Assembly: GCF_018449435.1 (NCBI RefSeq)
Contig: NZ_JAHCMU010000004.1
Span: 186,001-250,000 of the forward strand
Reading direction: 5' to 3'
DNA: 64,000 nucleotides
From: Flagellimonas sp. 389
Lineage (GTDB): Bacteria > Bacteroidota > Bacteroidia > Flavobacteriales > Flavobacteriaceae
Shown piece by piece: positions 20,035 through 29,278 of this stretch. Both the position numbers and the translations under genes were made by a program. Within the stretch, counting starts at the first letter, position 1. Every line of letters starts with the position of its first letter. The notes under the pieces were generated by a model. That model was not told the DNA's origin. It made no database searches and was given only the letters and a program-made list of their open reading frames with translations.

Positions 20035-21174
20035 ATGAATTATAGAATTGTTATTCTTTTGCCCCTACTTGGCTTATTGCTGAATTGCTCAAATAAGACC
20101 GCAAAGACTTTTTTGTTCGTAGGGAGTTTTACAGAGGGAAAACCAGTAAAAGGAATTCATGTTTATGAGTTTGATACCAATTCTGGGGCGTTACAACTTG
20201 TACATGAGGAAGAAAATACCATCAACCCCTCATTTCTGAAGATTTCGTCTAACGGTCGCCATTTGTACTCCGTTTTAGAAAGTCAATTGCAATCCAATGG
20301 AAAAGTAGCTGCATTCGCTATAGATTCCTTAACGGGTAAGCTAGAGCTATTGAATTTGCAAGATTCTGGGGGTAGAAACCCTGCCCACTTGGCTGTACAT
20401 CCTACTGGAAATTATTTGATAAATTCAAATTATACCGATGCTGGTATATCGGTCTTTAAAATAAATGCCAACGGTAGTTTACAAAAAAATCACCAACTCA
20501 TTACTTTTCAGGATAGTAGTATTGTAAGGGGCAGACAAGATGAAGCACATTTACATTCCACTAATTTTTCACCAGATGGGGATTTTTTGTTCGGACAGGA
20601 TTTGGGAGCAGATAAAATAAGGGTTTTCAAAGTGATCTATCCCGCAGAGGATACATTACGACTCAAAGAATCTGGCTATGTAGCAGTAAAACCAGGTAGC
20701 GGTCCAAGACATTTCACGTTTCATCCCAATGGCAACTTTAGTTATGGCGTGGCGGAATTAAGCGGCACGATAACAGCATATTCCTATACAGATGGAAAGC
20801 TTGAGTACATCGAAGATTACCTGTCATACAGTAAAAAACAAGACCTTTATCGCGCCGCTGATATTCATATTTCACCAGATGGAAAATTTCTTTACGCCTC
20901 TAATCGTGGTCCGGAAGAGGATAGCATTTCCATTTTTTCAATAGACGAGAATACAGGTAGGCTTACACTGGTGGGACACGAATCGACTTATGGCGAACAT
21001 CCTCGAAATTTTTGCCTTGACCCGTCTGGTAATTTTTTGTTGGTGGCCAACCAATTTACCAACAATGTGGTCGTTTTTAAAAGACATAGTGAAACAGGTA
21101 GATTGTCAAAACTGCAAAAAGAGTTAGCTATCAAAAATCCTTCAAGTTTGCAAATGCGAACTTATGGAGAGTAA
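20035..21174 (+). CDS. Lactonase-family seven-bladed propeller, lipoprotein
   Basis: This 379-residue lipoprotein (LGLLLNC, Cys18) has the repeated blade pattern of the lactonase/6-phosphogluconolactonase-like family: FVGSFTEGKPVKGIHVYEFD near 28-47, RNPAHLAVHPTGNYLINSNY near 113-132, GPRHFTFHPNGNFSYGV near 222-238 and HPRNFCLDPSGNFLLVANQF near 322-341. In this family some members hydrolyse sugar lactones. The exported location excludes a role on 6-phosphogluconolactone. A sugar aldonolactone formed outside the cytoplasm by the Gfo/Idh-type oxidoreductases is one possible substrate. It is the last gene of the GH2 operon, 39 bp after the alginate-lyase-like gene. Confidence 0.8.
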   Translation: MNYRIVILLPLLGLLLNCSNKTAKTFLFVGSFTEGKPVKGIHVYEFDTNSGALQLVHEEENTINPSFLKISSNGRHLYSVLESQLQSNGKVAAFAIDSLTGKLELLNLQDSGGRNPAHLAVHPTGNYLINSNYTDAGISVFKINANGSLQKNHQLITFQDSSIVRGRQDEAHLHSTNFSPDGDFLFGQDLGADKIRVFKVIYPAEDTLRLKESGYVAVKPGSGPRHFTFHPNGNFSYGVAELSGTITAYSYTDGKLEYIEDYLSYSKKQDLYRAADIHISPDGKFLYASNRGPEEDSISIFSIDENTGRLTLVGHESTYGEHPRNFCLDPSGNFLLVANQFTNNVVVFKRHSETGRLSKLQKELAIKNPSSLQMRTYGE

Positions 21175-21266
21175 ATAATAAGTTAAATCTACATTTTATA
21201 AAATGGTATTTTAGATATGTTTGAGAAACATTGGATTGGCTAGACTAAAAAAGGAAAACCACTGTA

Positions 21267-22700
21267 TCAATTTTTTTCTGATTCAGCTGTACCTGCTAAA
21301 AAATCCTTACCCCATTTTTCCCGTAATTCTTTTGCAAGTTTGGCAACTGTTTCTTGGTATGCTACTTTTTCTGCTAAATTATCAAGCTCCAAAGGGTCTT
21401 TGCTATGATCAAATAGCATGCGCTCGTAAGCAATACCCTTGTCATCCGTCCATTCCGTATAGAATAAATCTCCTTTGATCAAGGTGACGGCATCTTTAAA
21501 TTTACTGACAGCCCAGTTCTTATTGCTTTCCTCACCATTAATTATGGAAACAACACTACGCCCTTCAACAGTATTTGGAATAGCTATGCCGATAAGTTCA
21601 CATAGTGTAGGGTATACATCAACGTATTCGGTTATTACTTTTGTTTTCTGACCGTTTGTTTTTCCTGGCACTTTTATAAATAATGGGGTTCGCAAGGCCT
21701 TTTCAAATGTTGAATGCTTGCACCATAGCTGATGGTCGCCTAGATTCCACCCGTGGTCTCCCCAGAGCACTACAATGGTGTTCTCTGCCAATCCTAGCTT
21801 ATCCAGTTCATCCAACACCAGTCCTATTTGGGCATCGATATAGCTCACTGCGGCATAATACCCATGAATTAATTCTTTGGCTAAAGCCTCAGGGAGATGC
21901 CCTTCTTTTGGGATTCCTTCGTAATTGCGTAATTCACCAAACTTATGAAAGGCGTTTTTGGGTGTGGATGTTGGTTGGATATAACTTTCGGGCAATTTAA
22001 TTTCTTCACGGTCGTATAAATTCCAATATTTTGTTGGAGCTGTGAAAGGAAGGTGGGGTTTTGCCACGCCCATGGTCAGAAAAAAAGGTTCTTCCGAACG
22101 TTTAAACTTTTTTAAATCTTCGATGACTTTCAAAGCCAATTTACCATCGCGATAAACCGAATCATGCACATCAGCTGATTCAAATGGGAGCCCCCTGTGC
22201 GTATTTCTTCGAATTTCTTGACTTACTTCAAGAGCATAATCCCATAATCGGTCAGCTTGCCAGATTTCGTCCCAAGCATCGGCATCATCGGTTTTATGAT
22301 GGTAAATTTTACCGTTTGAAATTGTTCGATACCCATTTTGTTTTAATAGCATCGGTAAGGAAACAGCTTCGGGATAATCTTCATCTTTCTTTGTTTGTGC
22401 TACAATGAAACGATTTCTAGTGGGGCGAGCCCCAGTCAATATACTAGCTCTTGAAGCTCCACATACGGGAATATTACAATAGGCACGCTCGAATACCACA
22501 CTTTCAGAACCAAGCTTGTCCAAATTTGGGGACTTAATATGGTTGGCCCCATAAATATTGAGTTCGGGCCGTAAATCATCAACCGCTATCATTAAGATAT
22601 TCAACGGCTTAGACTCATTTTTTTGAATCTCTTTTTGTTGGCCTTTACATGAAATCGACAACAAAATAACTAGTAAAAAATGATAGAGACAGCGCTTCAT
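21267..22700 (-). CDS. S1 family sulfatase (iduronate-2-sulfatase-like), lipoprotein
   Basis: This 477-residue lipoprotein has Cys18 in LLSISC. Formylglycine-type sulfatase features are clear: metal-binding DD at 41-42 in MIAVDDLRP, the maturation motif CGASRAS with Cys80, HLPFTAP near 224, and [17 protein letters not shown] near 316-332. The closest known type is the iduronate-2-sulfatase-like group (S1_7). It hydrolyses a sulfate ester from an oligosaccharide, here perhaps on rhamnose or xylose. It forms a single-gene unit that converges with the lactonase gene. The maturase that makes formylglycine is not encoded in this window. Confidence 0.92.
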   Translation of the reverse strand: MKRCLYHFLLVILLSISCKGQQKEIQKNESKPLNILMIAVDDLRPELNIYGANHIKSPNLDKLGSESVVFERAYCNIPVCGASRASILTGARPTRNRFIVAQTKKDEDYPEAVSLPMLLKQNGYRTISNGKIYHHKTDDADAWDEIWQADRLWDYALEVSQEIRRNTHRGLPFESADVHDSVYRDGKLALKVIEDLKKFKRSEEPFFLTMGVAKPHLPFTAPTKYWNLYDREEIKLPESYIQPTSTPKNAFHKFGELRNYEGIPKEGHLPEALAKELIHGYYAAVSYIDAQIGLVLDELDKLGLAENTIVVLWGDHGWNLGDHQLWCKHSTFEKALRTPLFIKVPGKTNGQKTKVITEYVDVYPTLCELIGIAIPNTVEGRSVVSIINGEESNKNWAVSKFKDAVTLIKGDLFYTEWTDDKGIAYERMLFDHSKDPLELDNLAEKVAYQETVAKLAKELREKWGKDFLAGTAESEKN

Positions 22701-22763
22701 ATTTATTGGAATAAGTGTAATTATACGATATTACCAATAATACAAATATCAGAACAGTAAACT

Positions 22764-22778
22764 GTCCTGCACTCTCTG
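22764..22778 (-). promoter_or_regulatory. PUL operator-like site, sulfatase gene
   Basis: Minus-strand CAGAGAGTGCAGGAC, 63 bp before the sulfatase start. It departs from the consensus at the final base (C for T) and centre (AGTGC), so it is one of the weaker sites. Confidence 0.35.
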
Positions 22779-22801
22779 GCAAATTTGTACTTTGATAGTA
22801 C

Positions 22802-24721
22802 TCACCCAACAGTTATCTCACACTTAATTTCATTTGTACCCTCTTCAAAGACCGCTTTTACAAGGATGGCTTCCATGCCAGGTACCATATTGAAAACCCG
22901 TTTCTTTTTTGTTTTAACAATGATAAAGGGAACATTGGCCATAACCGAAATCTTACCTTCTTTTTTTTGAATCTCAATAAGGTTTTCTGATACCTGGACA
23001 ACTTGTTCGTGTTGCGGGGAAATTATTGGAAGTACCAATGACGCTTCTTTATCCAACGGAGTATCATTTACTTTCTTGGCCACAATAATCGTCTTTTCTA
23101 TGCTGAAGCTGTAATTTAACTGATAATTGGAATCAGGTAAAATTGCTCTTTCCCTATCAGTCAATTGGGTTACTACTTCAAAGTTAAGCGTGTTGTTTTT
23201 TTCGTTTGTTTTAACCTTTGCTTTTAAATCGAACAGATTGCTATACCATTTCCCATCTCTATTGGACTCAATTCTTGGGGTCAAGGGAAAATCCTCTCCA
23301 TTTGGTTGGGGTTGTTGGTTGTAACGCTCTACCAATATATATTCGGCCATACTTGCTGTGAAAATAGGTCCTACTTTATTGTGCCAAAGAACTGCAAGCG
23401 AGCCTCCGGTCGCCCCTTGCGAATGCGGTTTTTTAAAAATAACATCGTTGGAGGACACTGTAGCTCTCCATGGTCCCTTTGCGGCCAACCATACATCTAG
23501 TTCGGGAAAATGTTTTATTCCTTCGGCTTTACTTCTGGGCAGGGCTATTTTTTTTGAAATCTCAGGTAACCTATCAGTATTATCTAAGATAAATGCCAAA
23601 GATTTTGCGTGTGCAAAGGTGTGGTGCAGGCAAGGTTTTATGCCATGGGATTCGTAATGAAGACCTCCGGCCAACAAGCCGTTTATGGTACAACGTTTCA
23701 AAAGCTCCGTGCTTAAGAATGCAGCGGTGCCGAATGCGGGGTTTCTATCTGCCATCAAAGCAAATGCGGGTTGGCAACCATCTGTAGTTCGACTGCCCCA
23801 ATAGCTCCATTTGTTTTGACGCGTACCCCAGCTATTGTCCCATGCACCATCGGGTAACATAAACTCCAGATGTCCATTCATTGACTCTGTTAGCAGCTGT
23901 AGCAATTGTTCATCTTTTTCTAGGATGGCATATTGCACCAATCCGTTCAAGGTTTCTTCAACATTGTAACCGAGGTCTACTGGCAACAGCCCTTTTGCAC
24001 TTGGTTCATCGGAAGGTTTGTTTTCCCCGAAAATGAGTTTGTTCGGTTTTGTCAGCCAATTAGGAACTTCATCTGCCAACTGTCGACTATGATCTATATA
24101 TGCTTCATTTTTGAACATACGACCCAAAAAATTAAGACCATATACAGCTGTGAAGGCATAATTTATGTGACTGTAATCTATAGTGAAATTTTCATGGATA
24201 AACTTTGCTGCTTTCTGTAAACGTTGTGTCCAGTCATCACGAATTTCCTTTGGTAAAACGTGTCCGTGATGATGTAAGGCTTCGCCTAAGGCGATTGCTC
24301 CAAAAACGGTAATGCCTCTCCAAGACTTAGGGTCGGGAACTACTGTCCAACTGCCATCTGGCATGGAGACGTTTTTAGACCATTTCATCACATTGATTGC
24401 CGCATCCAAGTATTTTTGCTCTCCAGTTTTATCTGCCATATATAAAAAAGGATACACGGCATCCATACAGCGACCATGAATTCGGTTACAAGCTTTGCAA
24501 TACAAAGCTCCGTGTACTTCCGGTTTTTCAGGGTCATCAATTTGAGTGTCAACCATGGCATCGCTCCACGTGGTCAAAAGTTGAAAAGTTAATGCTTCAA
24601 ATGGTATTGACCCACCACTTTCTTGATGCTCTAAATTAACTTTGTTCCTGCAGGCTTGTAGGGGTAATAACAATCCCATACTAGCTAGAGCGGAGAGTTG
24701 TGTGAAGTCCCGTCGTTCCAT
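22802..24721 (-). CDS. Exported alpha/alpha-toroid plus beta-sandwich protein, candidate polysaccharide lyase or dehydratase
   Basis: This protein has 639 residues. The N-terminus MERRDFTQLSALASMGLLLPLQAC combines a twin-arginine-like start with a lipobox ending at Cys24. Residues 40-420 are helix-rich with repeats of the toroid type (GALYCKACNRIHGRCMDAVY near 71-90, NKWSYWGSRTTDGCQPAFAL near 305-324, GLHYESHGIKPCLHHTFAHA near 352-371). Residues 425-639 look like a beta-sandwich. The architecture resembles heparinase-type lyases and related dehydratases, but I do not recognise the family. Conserved-looking His and Tyr in HYESHG and HHTFAH are candidate catalytic residues. It is transcribed alone behind a strong operator-like site. 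Confidence 0.6.
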   Translation of the reverse strand: MERRDFTQLSALASMGLLLPLQACRNKVNLEHQESGGSIPFEALTFQLLTTWSDAMVDTQIDDPEKPEVHGALYCKACNRIHGRCMDAVYPFLYMADKTGEQKYLDAAINVMKWSKNVSMPDGSWTVVPDPKSWRGITVFGAIALGEALHHHGHVLPKEIRDDWTQRLQKAAKFIHENFTIDYSHINYAFTAVYGLNFLGRMFKNEAYIDHSRQLADEVPNWLTKPNKLIFGENKPSDEPSAKGLLPVDLGYNVEETLNGLVQYAILEKDEQLLQLLTESMNGHLEFMLPDGAWDNSWGTRQNKWSYWGSRTTDGCQPAFALMADRNPAFGTAAFLSTELLKRCTINGLLAGGLHYESHGIKPCLHHTFAHAKSLAFILDNTDRLPEISKKIALPRSKAEGIKHFPELDVWLAAKGPWRATVSSNDVIFKKPHSQGATGGSLAVLWHNKVGPIFTASMAEYILVERYNQQPQPNGEDFPLTPRIESNRDGKWYSNLFDLKAKVKTNEKNNTLNFEVVTQLTDRERAILPDSNYQLNYSFSIEKTIIVAKKVNDTPLDKEASLVLPIISPQHEQVVQVSENLIEIQKKEGKISVMANVPFIIVKTKKKRVFNMVPGMEAILVKAVFEEGTNEIKCEITVG

Positions 24722-24921
24722 TGAATTTTATTTAAAAGTCATTTTTAGCATTCATATCATTTTTTGGTGAACATCCAATAAAAAACATTAAACCTTAAAA
24801 AAAGTACATACTGTGATAAAACGTGTTCTTCAGATAAGATTTAGATTTTGTTTCTATAATTTTCAAAATAGGACACTTTACAATGATAAGTTTAATGTTA
24901 CCATCTTTTTAGAAATCTGTC

Positions 24922-24936
24922 ATCCTGTACTATACT
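24922..24936 (-). promoter_or_regulatory. PUL operator-like site, toroid-protein gene
   Basis: Minus-strand AGTATAGTACAGGAT, 200 bp before the start codon. It is identical over all 15 bases to the site in front of the GH78 operon (63190-63204). Apart from this site and the terminator of the PL28 gene, the 315-bp gap 24722-25036 shows nothing I can name. Confidence 0.6.
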
Positions 24937-24975
24937 GGATTTTTTTCAAAGCAAAGGACCCATACTGTTTTTCAG

Positions 24976-25010
24976 ATAAAAAATGCACCTATGAATTAAC
25001 ATAGGTGCAT
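24976..25010 (-). terminator. Rho-independent terminator of the PL28 gene
   Basis: Perfect 11-bp inverted repeat ATGCACCTATG (24983-24993) / CATAGGTGCAT (25000-25010) with a 6-base loop. On the minus strand it is followed by a T6 run. It begins 27 bp after the PL28 stop codon. Confidence 0.85.
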
Positions 25011-25036
25011 CAACAGTAACGTGCTTGTTCTACAAA

Positions 25037-26614
25037 CTATTCTTTCACAAATTTTTTCTTCACTGTTTCGTTCTTGCCTATGATTTCCAAAATATATATT
25101 CCTTTTGATAATACGCTTACATCAAGTTGGGAATATGTGCCATTGCCTTCAACATGCTCTGACATAACCTTACTACCGGATAAATCATACACATTGATTG
25201 TATTCATGCCCTCTAGGGCATCATCAATCCGTAACGAGTAACTCACAGGATTTGGATATAACTTAAAATTAGATGGCACTTCCTCTAAGCTATCCGGTAT
25301 TAAAAGTTGTGTTGTAAGATTAGTACTTACCGGCTCCAAAGTCCATTGTGCTCTAGGACCATTCCATGTAGTAGTATACTCGACAATACCTGTTGAAGTA
25401 TCTACTGCTAAATAACCTCTTCCAATAAAATTGTTTTTAAACCTGTATATATTTCCACTAACTGATTCAACACTCCATTCTTTATCATCCGTAGTAACCA
25501 CCGGTTCTATGTTGCTACCTACAACAGCACCATTTCCATTTGTATCCAAAACTCCTCTACCCCCTGAAAATTCTGAATCTATATTGTACAAGCCTGGCGC
25601 CGATTCTACCACTCTCCAAAGCCTATCACTCCCGCTGGGAGAGCTGCTTGAAGCCACAGTTGCCCCATTCGAGTCCATATATTGTCCAGTGGCCACATTT
25701 TTAAACCGATAGGTGCCCTCTATTGAAGAACCACCAGTATTACCGGCGGGCTCTGGTCTGGCCTCACTGTATGTTTCTGCCACCCGCATGTCATCAAAAT
25801 CGGTCAGAATGCCATAGTCACAAGCATTTTCATTGTAAGAGCCCCACTTCATGTAGACTTCAGACCCATCATTGGTTCTGTGATATGCCCTTTTGTTATT
25901 ATTTGCCAATACTACTTGATATTCATCGAAATCTGAGTTCATCAAGGTTTGCTTTGAACCGTTGAACCAGAATTCTATAAAGCCGTTGTATCTATTGTTG
26001 GAGCTATCAAAATCCCGATCTACTTTGACCCTGAATACCAAACTTACCCAACTATTTTCGGATACGTTTTTTTTCCAAATCGTAGTTTTTCTTTGGTTTA
26101 TAGACCCTGGCTGATCCCAATTGGGTTCTGCAGGCCCATAAGCATTAATGGTAAGTTCATTGCCATCATAGCCCATATTGAACGCGTAGTTTTGTTTATT
26201 GGAGTTTGTATTTCCTCCTGGGTCGGTTTTCCATTGAAATACGGCTATCCCATCATTCAAATTTGGGGTTGAATTAATTCTCCATCGCCATCCGATATAG
26301 TATGTCTGGCCTTCTTGGGGTATAAAACCGTTGGTACGTGCAAATTCAGCCCTCTTTCTAGATGTTGGCTTTGTAATCCGCCAGTATTTACCAAAATCGG
26401 AATCGGTGGGAGTGGATACGGTAGGGGGATTGTTTGGGTCATCAACGCATTGGCTTCCGGATGGATTGCTATTTCCATTGGGATCTAATCTTCTAAACAC
26501 GGTTCGTACATCTTCATTTGGGTCACCGTACCAAAGTACTTGAGCCATAGACATCTCTACACATAAAAAAGCGAGTACGGACCAAGCCGCACAACGGAAA
26601 GTAATTCTTTTCAT
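25037..26614 (-). CDS. Secreted PL28-like ulvan lyase with ricin-type module and T9SS tail
   Basis: This protein has 525 residues. The signal peptide ends SMAQ (residue 25). Residues 26-285 form a beta-jelly-roll with WYGDPNEDVRTVFRRLDPNG, YYIGWRWRIN, FQWKTDPGG and IEFWFNGSKQ, which I recognise as resembling PL28 ulvan lyases; PL20 glucuronan lyase is the main alternative. Residues about 296-435 contain two repeats of a ricin/CBM13-like module (GTYRFKNVATGQYMDSNG). The last 75 residues (FKLYPNPVSYSLRIDD to VKKKFVKE) are a type A type IX sorting domain, so the enzyme should be released or anchored outside the cell. It would make the first endo-cut, creating unsaturated uronic ends for GH88/GH105. 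Confidence 0.8.
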   Translation of the reverse strand: MKRITFRCAAWSVLAFLCVEMSMAQVLWYGDPNEDVRTVFRRLDPNGNSNPSGSQCVDDPNNPPTVSTPTDSDFGKYWRITKPTSRKRAEFARTNGFIPQEGQTYYIGWRWRINSTPNLNDGIAVFQWKTDPGGNTNSNKQNYAFNMGYDGNELTINAYGPAEPNWDQPGSINQRKTTIWKKNVSENSWVSLVFRVKVDRDFDSSNNRYNGFIEFWFNGSKQTLMNSDFDEYQVVLANNNKRAYHRTNDGSEVYMKWGSYNENACDYGILTDFDDMRVAETYSEARPEPAGNTGGSSIEGTYRFKNVATGQYMDSNGATVASSSSPSGSDRLWRVVESAPGLYNIDSEFSGGRGVLDTNGNGAVVGSNIEPVVTTDDKEWSVESVSGNIYRFKNNFIGRGYLAVDTSTGIVEYTTTWNGPRAQWTLEPVSTNLTTQLLIPDSLEEVPSNFKLYPNPVSYSLRIDDALEGMNTINVYDLSGSKVMSEHVEGNGTYSQLDVSVLSKGIYILEIIGKNETVKKKFVKE

Positions 26615-26670
26615 GACATGGGGTTTTATAGGTTTAATACTACAATTAATGGAATATTAACTGAACAAGC

Positions 26671-26695
26671 ATCCTGCACCATCCTGTAAAACAAT
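26671..26695 (-). promoter_or_regulatory. Double PUL operator-like site, PL28 gene
   Basis: On the minus strand the 25 bases hold two overlapping sites, ATTGTTTTACAGGAT and AGGATGGTGCAGGAT, sharing the central AGGAT so that the units repeat every 10 bp. The nearest edge is 56 bp before the start codon. It is the only unit with two full matches, perhaps allowing stronger induction of the secreted lyase. Confidence 0.55.
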
Positions 26696-26742
26696 ACTTT
26701 ATCTTTAGTACTTTTGATAATGATTTGATGGCAATATGTGTT

Positions 26743-27057
26743 TCACTTCATATAGAAAACCTCTTCTAACGAATATGAAATTGGTGAGTTATCCGGATTG
26801 GTTTCCATAATGTCCGCCATAAAGGCCCACCATTTTTTCACGATGGGATTGTTTGAAAGTTCTTGTGATCCCTCTTGACCTGAAACCTTTTGAAAGGCAA
26901 AGAGCGTATGAGTTTCTTCATCCAAAAAAATAGAATACTCACTTACTCCTGAATCCTTAAGAATTTTTTTTAACTCTGGCCACAATTCATTGTGTCTTTT
27001 TATATAAACATCCTTTTGACCAGGATTTAATTTCATTTTAAAGGCTAGTCGTTGCAT
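26743..27057 (-). CDS. rhaM: L-rhamnose mutarotase
   Basis: This 104-residue cytoplasmic enzyme interconverts alpha- and beta-L-rhamnopyranose. The start MQRLAFKMKLNPGQKDVYIK is characteristic, and the residues known to be important in the family, Tyr18 and His22 (VYIKRHNELWPEL), are present, as is KKWWAFMADIM near 74-84. Length equals that of other RhaM proteins. It is the last gene of the ten-gene operon. It is direct evidence that rhamnose is a product of this locus. RhaA/RhaB-type enzymes are not in the window. Confidence 0.93.
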   Translation of the reverse strand: MQRLAFKMKLNPGQKDVYIKRHNELWPELKKILKDSGVSEYSIFLDEETHTLFAFQKVSGQEGSQELSNNPIVKKWWAFMADIMETNPDNSPISYSLEEVFYMK

Positions 27058-27092
27058 TTCGTGGATTTTGTCAGCTTATTCAGCAGCAGTTT

Positions 27093-27920
27093 TTAGCTCT
27101 TCTTGTATTGGAATTCTTTTTCCAAACTCACATTTTCAAACTCAGTATTATCCGGAAGCACAAAATGGTAATCGGTCTTTTTATCAATACCAACGTTTAG
27201 GATATTGGAGGATTCAAAATCCATAACATGGCCACCAAGCTTTTTATCGCCAGAAATAAAATGAAAATGAAATCCTTTTACATTGATATTTCCGATGAAA
27301 TCAGGGCAATAAAAACCAACAATGGTTCCAGAAACGTCATTGCCTTCAAAAATGGGCCTATTGGGGATAAGCACATCAAGTCCTTCGTCAAAGGGAGGTT
27401 TTTGTTTTTTGAGTCCACCACATTTCATGTAGTCAAAAACTCCATTAATTTTGAATACGTAGAAGAAATTCTTAGAGGGAAGGGCTTCTAAAAGTTTTGA
27501 TTTTAAAAGCTCGATGTCAGTAATCGGTTGATTTTTTAATTCAACCGTGATTTCTTTATTAAAAAAAGCTGCGTTTGCATATACGATGGTATCCGAATCC
27601 GCTCCTTCACTAATGGTGCCATCTTCTCGAACACGATAAGCGATTCCATCAATCATCACCATTTCACCATCAAGTAGGTTAAAGGAGCCAAGTCCTGTGT
27701 CACCCTTGGTTTTTAAGGTTGCCACAGAAAGGTCCGCATCAAAAACCTTATTGACAAAAGCCCACCAAATACTGTAATGGTAATAGGTGTCGTTTACCAT
27801 TACGGCCCTTTCACTACTTTCTTGTTTTTCATCATTTTTTTTTGCAGTGGGTTTCTGCTCATTGCAGCCAAAAAGGCACAATAAAAGAAATACAACACTA
27901 CATCCACTTAAAAACTTCAT
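27093..27920 (-). CDS. Acetolactate-decarboxylase-like lipoprotein
   Basis: This protein has 275 residues with a lipoprotein signal (LCLFGC, Cys19) followed by an acetolactate-decarboxylase fold. Visible family hallmarks are GDTGLGSFNLLDGEMVMIDG (about 73-92), GTIVGFYCPDF (about 198-208) and the zinc-ligand motif GFHFHFISGDKKLGGHV with His218, His220 and His231. The usual enzyme is cytoplasmic and makes acetoin. Here the lipobox and the position in a sugar operon between a Gfo/Idh oxidoreductase and rhaM argue against that role. An activity on an oxidized sugar or keto-acid intermediate is an inference without direct support. Confidence 0.82.
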   Translation of the reverse strand: MKFLSGCSVVFLLLCLFGCNEQKPTAKKNDEKQESSERAVMVNDTYYHYSIWWAFVNKVFDADLSVATLKTKGDTGLGSFNLLDGEMVMIDGIAYRVREDGTISEGADSDTIVYANAAFFNKEITVELKNQPITDIELLKSKLLEALPSKNFFYVFKINGVFDYMKCGGLKKQKPPFDEGLDVLIPNRPIFEGNDVSGTIVGFYCPDFIGNINVKGFHFHFISGDKKLGGHVMDFESSNILNVGIDKKTDYHFVLPDNTEFENVSLEKEFQYKKS

Positions 27921-27926
27921 ATTGAA

Positions 27927-29237
27927 TCAATATTTTCTTTTTTTACGTTTTCTCATTTTATTCGCTTCAGAGTCTCCAATAAACTTCTCTTTGTATGGAT
28001 TCCATTGTAACGGTCTATTGAGTTCATAAGCGATATTGGCAATATGGCAAATGGATGCAGAACGATGTCCTGTTTCCACGTCACATATAGGTTGCTTTCT
28101 GCTTTTTATGGCATCCAACCAGTTTTGATAATGATTGCCTTGGTCATTGAACAAGCCTTTAGGGTCACCTCCATTGGGCATTAGTATGTTCTTAGGCGTA
28201 GTTTCGATAAAGCTTCTGCTCACATCCAAAGTTCCTTCGCTACCTATAAAACGAACGGCCCAGCTTCTGCCAAAATCTTCATGCACCAGTTCTACACCAT
28301 TTTCATAGAACATTTGCAAACCCCTTACAGCATTAGGGTCTTTAGGAGGAATAAAAGATACGGGACCCGTGTTGTCCATGCCTAAACACCATTGGGCAAT
28401 ATCGAACATATGTGTGCCCCAATCTGCTAGTCTTCCACCGCCAATCTCTTTAAACTCGCGCCAATCAGGGTAGGACTTCACGACTTTTGGTGCAATAGTA
28501 TGATGGTAGGTTAGCAGTGGTGCAGGCCCACACCATAAATTCCAATCTATCCCTTCTGGTGTTGGTTCTGCCGGCAAGTCATAACTACGATAGGGATCCC
28601 CAACATTAACCAATACTTTTTTGATTTCTCCCAGTTTTCCAGAGGATACTATTTCATGGGCTTTTTTAAATTTTGCCCATGATCGTTGCATACTGCCAAC
28701 CTGTAGTACACTATCATATTTTTGTAGTGCATTCACCATGTCCCTTCCATCTTTAATGGTATTGGTCATGGGTTTTTCACAATACACATCTTTCCCTAAT
28801 TTCATGGAATCAACGGTTTGTTTGGCATGCCAATGGTCAGGAGTGGAAATAACTACCGCATCCAAACCCTTTTGCTGCAAAAGCTCTTCATAGTTCAAAT
28901 AAGTGGTCACTCCTTTATAGCCTGAAACATTTCTTTTTTCTGCATAATAGCCCTCGACCAGGCCTTTAAACCATTCTTGTTTTGGTATCCACACGTCTGT
29001 ACCAGCGACAATTTGTGCTTGGGTATTGCTCAGAAATTTATTTGCGAGAATTCCGCCTTGTTTCCCGAGGCCAATGTATCCCAAATTGATTTTATCGTTT
29101 GGGGCCGTAAAACCTCTACCTAAAACATGCCTTGGCACAATAGAGATTAAACCTGCGGTCAACGCAGTATTTCTGATGAATTTTCTCCTGGAGATTGATG
29201 CCTTGGTATTGCTATTGGTTTTCTCCTGTTTTTTCAT
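27927..29237 (-). CDS. Gfo/Idh/MocA-type oxidoreductase with twin-arginine signal
   Basis: This protein has 436 residues. The N-terminus has SISRRKFIRNTALTAGLISI, a twin-arginine signal, so the protein is probably exported folded with bound NAD(P). The Rossmann motif GYIGLGKQGG is near residue 54 and CEKPMTNTI, with the catalytic Lys of the family, near 134. DWGTHMFDIAQW is near 281-292. Such proteins oxidize or epimerize sugars, often at C3 of glycosides. It is followed 6 bp later by the acetolactate-decarboxylase-like gene. It is a paralogue of, not identical to, the protein at 46958-48307. Confidence 0.9.
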   Translation of the reverse strand: MKKQEKTNSNTKASISRRKFIRNTALTAGLISIVPRHVLGRGFTAPNDKINLGYIGLGKQGGILANKFLSNTQAQIVAGTDVWIPKQEWFKGLVEGYYAEKRNVSGYKGVTTYLNYEELLQQKGLDAVVISTPDHWHAKQTVDSMKLGKDVYCEKPMTNTIKDGRDMVNALQKYDSVLQVGSMQRSWAKFKKAHEIVSSGKLGEIKKVLVNVGDPYRSYDLPAEPTPEGIDWNLWCGPAPLLTYHHTIAPKVVKSYPDWREFKEIGGGRLADWGTHMFDIAQWCLGMDNTGPVSFIPPKDPNAVRGLQMFYENGVELVHEDFGRSWAVRFIGSEGTLDVSRSFIETTPKNILMPNGGDPKGLFNDQGNHYQNWLDAIKSRKQPICDVETGHRSASICHIANIAYELNRPLQWNPYKEKFIGDSEANKMRKRKKRKY

Positions 29238-29278
29238 GTTTGAGTTTTTTGATTTTGTCCAATATATATCTTAGTCCA

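Noticed and set aside
27228..27491. Plus-strand open frame inside the acetolactate-decarboxylase-like gene
   Set aside because: It is opposite to a clear coding gene, has no recognisable domain and is a shadow frame.
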